Below are positions 59,069 through 64,000 of a stretch of DNA of 64,000 nt, in pieces. The notes beneath the pieces are model-generated. The model did not search any database. It had not been told where the DNA came from and saw nothing but the letters and a program-made list of their open reading frames with translations. Position numbers and translations under genes: made by a program. Position 1 is the stretch's first letter; the number at the start of each line of letters is the position of its first letter. This DNA is from Bacillus_BU sp051233475 (GTDB lineage: Bacteria > Bacillota > Bacilli > Bacillales > Cytobacillaceae), in assembly GCF_051233475.1 (NCBI RefSeq), contig NZ_JBKFGH010000020.1, forward strand, positions 124,001-188,000, in the 5' to 3' direction.

Positions 59069-59316
59069 ACTACCTCCGATTGTTCGTAATGTACAAAGGT
59101 AAATAAGTAAGGATATCTACAATTACAGTAAACAGGTAGGCTTTTATTATTTTAACATTGTTACAAATTTGTGAAAACGATTTTAGTCACATAACAGTTT
59201 AATGAGATTTCGAAGTAAAGATTTCGTAACAAATTAAGGTGAAAAATATATTGTGAATGAGCTTAAATGGAATTTGAAGAATATAACCCAATTTCTTAAT
59301 CTAAAGGAGAAGCAGG

Positions 59317-59535
59317 ATGACAAAACATGAAAATTTACAGGGAAGTGACTTTCCTAAGGAATTAGCTAAGCCTGCTCGTCGGGCTCTAGAAGGTGCAGGG
59401 TATTTTACACTTGAACAGCTTACCAAAGTGAGTGAAGCCGAGATCCTAAAGCTGCATGGAATGGGACCTAAAGCAATTAAACAACTAAGCCAAGCGCTCA
59501 TGGAAAAAGGCCTTACCTTTGGTAGTAATAATTAA
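59317..59535 (+). CDS. Small helix-hairpin-helix DNA-binding protein
   Basis: This 72-residue protein carries a helix-hairpin-helix-like fold of the RNA polymerase alpha C-terminal domain type: FPKELAKPARRALEGAGYFTLEQLTKVSEAEILKLHGMGPKAIKQLSQALMEKGL. Such proteins are common in bacilli and have no assigned role. AAAGGAG lies 11 bases before ATG 59317. The next gene starts 42 bases later and may be cotranscribed. Confidence 0.8.
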   Translation: MTKHENLQGSDFPKELAKPARRALEGAGYFTLEQLTKVSEAEILKLHGMGPKAIKQLSQALMEKGLTFGSNN

Positions 59536-59577
59536 TTTGAAAAGAAAAACATCATTATTATAGTTAAGGAGCTTTAC

Positions 59578-59964
59578 ATGTTAAAGAAAATAAAGTTATG
59601 GGCACGGAATTTAAAACGACAAATATTTATTCTTTTCTTGGCATATAAAGATGAGAGAGTGCCTTGGTATGCCAAGGTTTTCAGTGCTTGTGTCGTTGCT
59701 TATGCATTTAGCCCTATTGATTTAATCCCTGATTTTATACCGATTCTTGGTTATTTGGATGATGTAATTTTGTTGCCATTAGGGATAATGATGGCCCTAA
59801 AAATGATCCCAAAAACTGTTTTAGCAGAGTGTGAAGTGAGAGCAGAAGAGTTGATGAAAAGCGGTAAGCCAAAAAATTGGCTGGCCGGTACGTTAATAAT
59901 GATGTTCTGGATTTTTTTAATCAGTTGGGCTTTCATTAGCCTTTACCCTTTATTTACAAACTAA
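59578..59964 (+). CDS. YkvA-family (DUF1232) membrane protein
   Basis: The 128-residue protein contains the DUF1232 signature VPWYAKVFSACVVAYAFSPIDLIPDFIPILGYLDDVILLPLGIMMALKMIP near residues 28-78, and a C-terminal hydrophobic helix (LAGTLIMMFWIFLISWAFISLYPLF). The function of the family is unknown. AAGGAGC precedes ATG 59578. It sits between the HhH gene and a GNAT gene with short gaps of 42 and 26 bases, so the three may be an operon. Confidence 0.85.
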   Translation: MLKKIKLWARNLKRQIFILFLAYKDERVPWYAKVFSACVVAYAFSPIDLIPDFIPILGYLDDVILLPLGIMMALKMIPKTVLAECEVRAEELMKSGKPKNWLAGTLIMMFWIFLISWAFISLYPLFTN

Positions 59965-59990
59965 TATGTATCTATAAAAGGGAGATTGCG

Positions 59991-60542
59991 ATGGGAAGTA
60001 TACGAGCCAGGAATTTTATGACAAAAAGCGGCGATTCATTTGTTATTAGAACCATTTTGCCTGCAGATGCTGGAAAAGTTTTAGAATTTAATAAAGCGAT
60101 CTTTAAAGAGGCTCTTTATTTAATTACCACCACTGAGGAATTTAAGGTTACACCCGAACAAGAAACGGAATGGCTACAAAAAATCTATAATGATAAAAAT
60201 AAGCTGGCAATAGCAGCTGAGCAAAATGGAAAATTAATAGGTTACCTAGATTTTCATAATGGCCACAGATATCGGACAATGCACCAGGGATCGTTTGGAA
60301 TGAGTGTGGCTCACACACACCGGAATCAGGGTGTAGGAAAGGCTTTGTTAAGTGTTCTGTTAGATTGGGCTAAGCAAAATCCTATCATAGAAAAAGTGAG
60401 TCTTGAAGTTTTTGCTGCAAATAAAGAGGCTATTAGTTTGTATCATAAATTTGGTTTTATTCAAGAAGGAGTAAAAACGAAAGCAATTAGAATAGATCAA
60501 CAGAATTATCACGATGTAATCATAATGGCGAATTTTGTTTAA
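59991..60542 (+). CDS. GNAT-family N-acetyltransferase
   Basis: This 183-residue acetyltransferase has the Gcn5-related fold: FVIRTILPADAGKVLEFNKAIFKEA, then the acetyl-CoA-binding motif A MSVAHTHRNQGVGKALLSVLLDWAKQ (R/QxxGxG/A loop near residue 112), and ANKEAISLYHKFGFIQEGVKTKAI. The substrate is unknown. AAGGGAG precedes ATG 59991. It is followed by the second 52-nt repeat array. Confidence 0.88.
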   Translation: MGSIRARNFMTKSGDSFVIRTILPADAGKVLEFNKAIFKEALYLITTTEEFKVTPEQETEWLQKIYNDKNKLAIAAEQNGKLIGYLDFHNGHRYRTMHQGSFGMSVAHTHRNQGVGKALLSVLLDWAKQNPIIEKVSLEVFAANKEAISLYHKFGFIQEGVKTKAIRIDQQNYHDVIIMANFV

Positions 60543-60627
60543 TTACCGTGGAGGAGTTTGAGTTTAAATCAATCCGAGATGTTTTATCTAAGGTGCGGTG
60601 GTGGCAATCGAAACCGCATAGGTGAGT

Positions 60628-60991
60628 TTTGTCCTTAATAAGGCCGCTCAAGGACATTTTGCTGGGGCAACCGAGAGAATTTGTCCTTGATAAAGATGAT
60701 CAAGGACATTTTGCCGGGGCAAGTTAGAGAATTTGTCCTTGATAAAGCCGCTCAAGGACATTTAGCTGGGGCAGCCGAAAGAATTTGTCCATGATAAGCT
60801 GGATCAAGGACATTTAGCTGGGGCAGCCGAAAGAATTTGTCCATGATAAGCTGGATCAAGGACATTTAGCTGGGGCAAGTTAGAGAATTTGTCCTTGATA
60901 AAGCCGATCAAGGACATTTTGCCGGGGCAGCCGAAAGAATTTGTCCTTGATAAACTTGATCAAAGACAGTTTGCCTGGGCCGACTAAAGAC
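60628..60991 (+). repeat. Second tandem hairpin array, seven 52-nt units
   Basis: Units start at 60628, 60680, 60732, 60784, 60836, 60888 and 60940 with an exact 52-base period. Each contains TGTCC(T/A)TGAT, seven bases, ATCAAGGACA (10-base arms) and the linker TTTTGC(C/T)GGGGCAGCCGAAAGAA. Two neighbouring units (60784, 60836) share TGTCCATGAT. The hairpin has the same arms and the same 27-nt length as the array at 16955-17520, but the linker is different. The array fills the gap 60543-61014 between a GNAT gene and a DUF4440 gene; the short flanks show nothing else. Confidence 0.95.
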
Positions 60992-61014
60992 AATCCCCAA
61001 AAAGAGGTATTTCG

Positions 61015-61374
61015 ATGGAAAGAGAAACATCGCTTAAAGAACATTTGTTTAACTTGGAAAACATGTTGTTAAAACCTGATATTCGTACAACTCCAAAAGA
61101 AATTGAAAAATTACTTTCAGATGATTTCTTCGAATTTGGAAGTTCAGGGAGGGTTTGGCATAAACAAGACTGTCTAGTCCTAAATGGAATGGAAATAGTC
61201 CAAATGACCATTTCTCAATTCGAAATCCATTCATTATCTGAGGGGGTAGTCCTTACTACTTACCAAATCTACGACGATAAGAAATTACAAAAAACATTAC
61301 GAAGTTCAATTTGGAAATTAAATGAAGATCAGTGGCAAATGGTTTTCCACCAGGGAACACCAATAAAAACCTAA
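61015..61374 (+). CDS. DUF4440 / NTF2-like protein
   Basis: The 119-residue protein fits the NTF2-like DUF4440 family: LKEHLFNLENMLLKPDIRTTPKEIEKLLSDDFFEFGSSGRVWHKQDCL, then VVLTTYQIYDDKKLQKTLRSSIWKLNEDQWQMVFHQGTP. Members form small cone-shaped barrels with varied or no enzymatic role. The start at ATG 61015 has a modest AAAGAGG site. It lies directly after the repeat array. Confidence 0.8.
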   Translation: MERETSLKEHLFNLENMLLKPDIRTTPKEIEKLLSDDFFEFGSSGRVWHKQDCLVLNGMEIVQMTISQFEIHSLSEGVVLTTYQIYDDKKLQKTLRSSIWKLNEDQWQMVFHQGTPIKT

Positions 61375-61385
61375 TCTATGTAAAG

Positions 61386-61419
61386 AGGGCGATTACCAAA
61401 AACGGTGTTCGCTTTTTTT
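61386..61419 (+). terminator. Terminator of the DUF4440 gene
   Basis: GCGA-TT-ACC pairs with GGT-GT-TCGC and is followed by seven T residues. Confidence 0.7.
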
Positions 61420-61528
61420 GTGCAATCATTGACAATTTTAGCCGAGTTCAAAATTTTGTAAAAAGTAGCAATTATCTCCTTGAATAATAAAGGTAACATT
61501 ATCCTAACAAATGGTTAGGGGGCGGAAC

Positions 61529-62332
61529 ATGGAATCGATTATAAGATTTTATGAAAATAGCAACGAGGATTTGAGGCTAACCGCTGATAATGCGAGAAGA
61601 ATCGAATACATTTTAACAACCAAAGCATTGGACAGATATATTAAGCATGAAGATAAAATATTGGAGTTAGGTGCTGGTACAGGAATTTATTCTTTATATT
61701 TTGCTGAAAGAGGATGTAAAGTAATCGCTACAGATCTAACACCAAAACATATCGAACAGATAAATCAAAAAATAATCCAAAATAAGAGCGACCAGCTAAG
61801 TATAAAGACAAAAATAGTGAATGCAACGGATTTAAGAGAATTCCAATCAGAGAGTTTCGATGTAGTTTTGTGTTTAGGACCTATGTATCATTTAATAGAA
61901 GAAAGTGATCGAGAAAAATGCTTGCAAGAGTCGTTAAGAGTTTTGAAAAAAGGAGGGCTGCTTGCTATTGCATATATCAACAAGTACTACATTCTCCACT
62001 CTGTAATGACGAACGATAAAACCTACTTAACAAAAGATTTTATAAATAAAATAATGAAGACTGGTGTCATAAGAGAAGGCGAAAAAGAGTGCTTTTGGAC
62101 GGATGCATTTTTCACATCGCCAAATGAAATCGAAGCTTTGCTAAATAAATTTGATACAGAAATCATAGACCACCTAGCCACAGATGATTTAAGTCCAAAC
62201 ATAAGAAGTTTTATTAATAGTTTGAATGAGGAAGAGTTTAACACTTGGATGTACTATATTGAATCTTGTTGTAGAGAAAAAAGTAAACTGGGAACGAGTA
62301 ATCACGCTCTTCTTTTGTGCAAGAAAAAGTAA
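61529..62332 (+). CDS. Class I SAM-dependent methyltransferase, first of a tandem pair
   Basis: This 267-residue protein has the SAM motif I ILELGAGTGIYSLYFAERG near residue 45, acidic motif II-like KVIATDLTPKHIEQI, FDVVLCLGPMYHLIEESDREKCLQESLRVLKKGGLLAIAYIN, the usual order of a small-molecule methyltransferase. No DNA-methylase NPPY/DPPY motif is present. The start is ATG 61529 (GGGGGCGG eight bases upstream), not 61511. The next gene encodes a paralogue with the same GPMYHL/GPLYHL signature. The substrate is unknown. Confidence 0.85.
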   Translation: MESIIRFYENSNEDLRLTADNARRIEYILTTKALDRYIKHEDKILELGAGTGIYSLYFAERGCKVIATDLTPKHIEQINQKIIQNKSDQLSIKTKIVNATDLREFQSESFDVVLCLGPMYHLIEESDREKCLQESLRVLKKGGLLAIAYINKYYILHSVMTNDKTYLTKDFINKIMKTGVIREGEKECFWTDAFFTSPNEIEALLNKFDTEIIDHLATDDLSPNIRSFINSLNEEEFNTWMYYIESCCREKSKLGTSNHALLLCKKK

Positions 62333-62350
62333 ACAGGGAGGAGGGGGAAT

Positions 62351-63199
62351 ATGAAACATACCGGCATCGAAATGGATCAAATCTTAAGATATTATAACGG
62401 TGGAGCGGAGATTGGTAGATTACATAGAGGTATTGGAAAAATAGAATACGAAAGAACAAAAGAGATTCTTTTGAGATATTTACCGAATGAGAGCCAGGTA
62501 ATATATGATATTGGCGGCGGAATTGGCGCCTATTCAAGCTGGTTAGCAAATATAGGGCACAAGGTTCATATGTTTGAATTAGCACCAAATGCAGTTGAAT
62601 ATGCAAAAGAACTAAACAAAATCAATAATTCACCAATTTTTAAAATAGAGGTTGCAGATGGGCGGAATATTAATAGACCCGATGAGAGTGCAGATATTGC
62701 CCTGTTAATGGGTCCACTTTATCATCTGACTGAAAAAGAAGAAAGGCTTAAGTCCTTAAAAGAAGCATCGAGAATTCTTAAAAAAGATGGATTGTTATTC
62801 GTTTCGGCAATTTCAAGATTTGGATCCACGCTGTGGGGATTATCAGTGTTTGGGGTAAGTAATGATTATATTAATGAACAGGATTTTATGGATATGCTCG
62901 AACGTGAATTAACCGATGGCCAACATATTAGACCTGAGCATAACAAATACGAAAACCACATACCTCGAGCTTTCTTCCACACTCCGAAAGATTTAAAAGA
63001 AGAGATTGAATTAGCAGGTTTATCTCATGAAAAAACCTTTGCTGTTGAGGGACCAGCCTGGATTGTGCCGACGTTAAATGAAAAATGGGAACAGGAAGAT
63101 AGTAAAAATCAATTACTGAAGATTTGTAAGATGGTTGAAGAACAGGAGAGTCTAAAGGGGATGAGCCCTCATTTTTTGGCAGTTTGTCGGAAACAATAG
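62351..63199 (+). CDS. Class I SAM-dependent methyltransferase, second of a tandem pair
   Basis: The 282-residue paralogue has VIYDIGGGIGAYSSWLANIGHKVHMFELAPNAVEYAKEL (motif I and II near residue 52) and ADIALLMGPLYHLTEKEERLKSLKEASRILKKDGLLFVSAI. The C-terminal half (FFHTPKDLKEEIELAGL) parallels FFTSPNEIEALLNKF in the first gene, so the pair arose by duplication. The start is ATG 62351 after GGGAGGAGGGGG, 18 bases behind the first gene. It is followed 22 bases later by a GNAT gene, giving a probable three-gene operon of modifying enzymes. No target is evident. Confidence 0.87.
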   Translation: MKHTGIEMDQILRYYNGGAEIGRLHRGIGKIEYERTKEILLRYLPNESQVIYDIGGGIGAYSSWLANIGHKVHMFELAPNAVEYAKELNKINNSPIFKIEVADGRNINRPDESADIALLMGPLYHLTEKEERLKSLKEASRILKKDGLLFVSAISRFGSTLWGLSVFGVSNDYINEQDFMDMLERELTDGQHIRPEHNKYENHIPRAFFHTPKDLKEEIELAGLSHEKTFAVEGPAWIVPTLNEKWEQEDSKNQLLKICKMVEEQESLKGMSPHFLAVCRKQ

Positions 63200-63221
63200 A
63201 TTTTTTAACGGAGTGAAGTTA

Positions 63222-63692
63222 ATGGGAATTAGGTTAGAAAAAGCTGAAGAAGCTGATGCGGAAGCAATTTTTGATATTCAAGTAAAGGCTTTTATGCCAC
63301 TTTTAGTCAAATACCAAGATCACCAAATAAGTCCGGCTAACGAAACGATTGACAAGGTTAAAGAAAGAATAAAGAACCCCAATGGTGGATTTTATAAAAT
63401 ACTATTTGAAGATTCACTTGTAGGTGCTATTTGTATCTATTGGAGAGAAAACCTGCAATTTAGGATTAGCCCCATGTTCATTGTACCTAAATACCAAGGA
63501 AAAAAGATAGCACAGAACGCTATTCTTTTAATTGAGGAAATGTTTTCTGAAGCACGTAGTTGGGAATTAGCAACAATTTTAGAGGAAGAACGTAATTGTT
63601 ATTTATATGAAAAAATGGGTTACATCAAAACAGGATTACTCAAGAAAATTAATGACAAAACCACGCTTGTGTTTTATAAAAAGATACTTTAA
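63222..63692 (+). CDS. GNAT-family N-acetyltransferase
   Basis: A 156-residue Gcn5-related acetyltransferase: IRLEKAEEADAEAIFDIQVKAFMPLL, RISPMFIVPKYQGKKIAQNAILLIEEMF (acetyl-CoA pyrophosphate loop QGKKIA, near residues 90-95), and NCYLYEKMGYIKTGLLKKIND. The start is ATG 63222 with GGAG eight bases upstream; GTG 63213 overlaps that site. It is close behind the two methyltransferase genes and probably in the same transcript. The substrate is unknown. Confidence 0.85.
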   Translation: MGIRLEKAEEADAEAIFDIQVKAFMPLLVKYQDHQISPANETIDKVKERIKNPNGGFYKILFEDSLVGAICIYWRENLQFRISPMFIVPKYQGKKIAQNAILLIEEMFSEARSWELATILEEERNCYLYEKMGYIKTGLLKKINDKTTLVFYKKIL

Positions 63693-63736
63693 GGCCACCT
63701 TTAATGTAAAAAAATTCGAATATAGGATAGGGTAAA

Positions 63737-64000
63737 ATGACCTCACTAAAACCATTAAAAAGAAGTCAGGTAAGAATATTCTTTGGGAAAAAGTATTATC
63801 GGATGAAGCGATACTTAGATTGGTATTTTAGTAAGAAGAAGTATGCCTTAAAAAAAGTGTTACCCTATAAATCTCATATTATTTTTGCTCATAAGACCCT
63901 CTTGCTTCGAAAACTGAAAAATGTTGATATGTGGTTGCAGCACAACAAGATTAAAAACCTTAAAATTGCCTCTGAAAGAATAAATGGAACGGTCATTCAA
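63737..64000 (+). CDS. VanW-family protein, cut by the window end
   Basis: ATG 63737 follows AGGATAGGG and opens a frame that runs off the end without a stop (88 codons visible). The sequence HKTLLLRKLKNVDMWLQHNKIKNLKIASERINGTVIQ matches the start of VanW-like proteins. These were first named from VanB-type vancomycin resistance clusters but are widespread in bacilli, with no proven activity; resistance should not be inferred. Only the N-terminal part is present. Confidence 0.8.
   Translation, partial: MTSLKPLKRSQVRIFFGKKYYRMKRYLDWYFSKKKYALKKVLPYKSHIIFAHKTLLLRKLKNVDMWLQHNKIKNLKIASERINGTVIQ

Noticed and set aside
61529..63199. Restriction-modification or phage-defence DNA methyltransferases
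   Set aside because: Neither protein has an NPPY/DPPY-type catalytic motif and no restriction enzyme or target-recognition domain adjoins them.
63737..64000. Vancomycin resistance determinant
   Set aside because: VanW-like proteins are common in bacilli; no vanH/A/X or vanRS is present in the window, and only the N-terminus is visible.

Overview
The window is a 64 kb chromosomal stretch of a low-GC, endospore-forming member of the Bacillaceae. The evidence is spore-coat genes (cotH and two cotB-like genes), a sporulene-type cyclase (sqhC), a CcpN regulator, the nifS/nadBCA divergon, an acoABCL-acoR block and consistently strong GGAGG-type ribosome binding sites. The genus cannot be fixed from the sequence alone; gene content resembles Neobacillus/Mesobacillus-like lineages (inference). 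No rRNA, tRNA, CRISPR array, prophage or intact insertion sequence was seen.

Layout. 0.2-3.3 kb: cotH kinase and two CotB-type coat proteins. 3.4-8.3 kb, leftward: an ArsB/NhaD-type transporter, an acetate-type sodium symporter with its DUF485 partner, and nifS. 8.4-12 kb: nadB-nadC-nadA, divergent from nifS with a shared candidate operator. 12.3-16.5 kb: an amino-acid permease and a Suv3-like RNA helicase. 16.5-17.5 kb: a large array of 52-nt repeats. 17.8-23 kb: malate synthase G, hydroxypyruvate isomerase, a tartronate-semialdehyde-reductase-type enzyme and a pirin. 23-31.3 kb: an MFS exporter, a uroporphyrinogen-III-synthase paralogue, a flavodoxin, a membrane protein, sqhC with DUF2515 and CBO0543-like neighbours, and a DUF2533 gene. 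31.5-35.7 kb: ccpN, the PPDK regulatory protein and pyruvate phosphate dikinase. 36-45 kb: a [NiFe]-hydrogenase operon. 45-52.6 kb: a cupin-DUF5661 protein and the acetoin dehydrogenase operon with its sigma-54 promoter and activator. 52.7-64 kb: exoA, a SplA-like gene, dacC, a nitroreductase, a subtilase, an HD-GYP protein, small genes, a second 52-nt array, two methyltransferases, two GNATs and the start of a vanW gene.

The most notable system is the hydrogenase operon: hypA-hypB-hypF-hypC-hypD-hypE, a cytochrome b5-domain protein, the small and large hydrogenase subunits, and the large-subunit protease. All run in one direction, mostly with overlapping or near-abutting genes. The small subunit has no Tat signal and carries Asn where the second Cys ligand of the proximal iron-sulfur cluster is expected. 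The b5-domain protein overlaps the small-subunit gene by one base and is the obvious candidate electron partner.

The second notable theme is repeats. Two distant arrays (about 16.6-17.5 kb and 60.6-61.0 kb) have the same 52-nt period and the same 27-nt hairpin geometry (TGTCCTTGA, nine bases, TCAAGGACA) but different linkers. A different 52-nt unit is embedded in the first array, and a degenerate set near 12.1 kb has similar spacing. Four copies of a roughly 128-nt palindromic intergenic element show compensatory changes in their stems.
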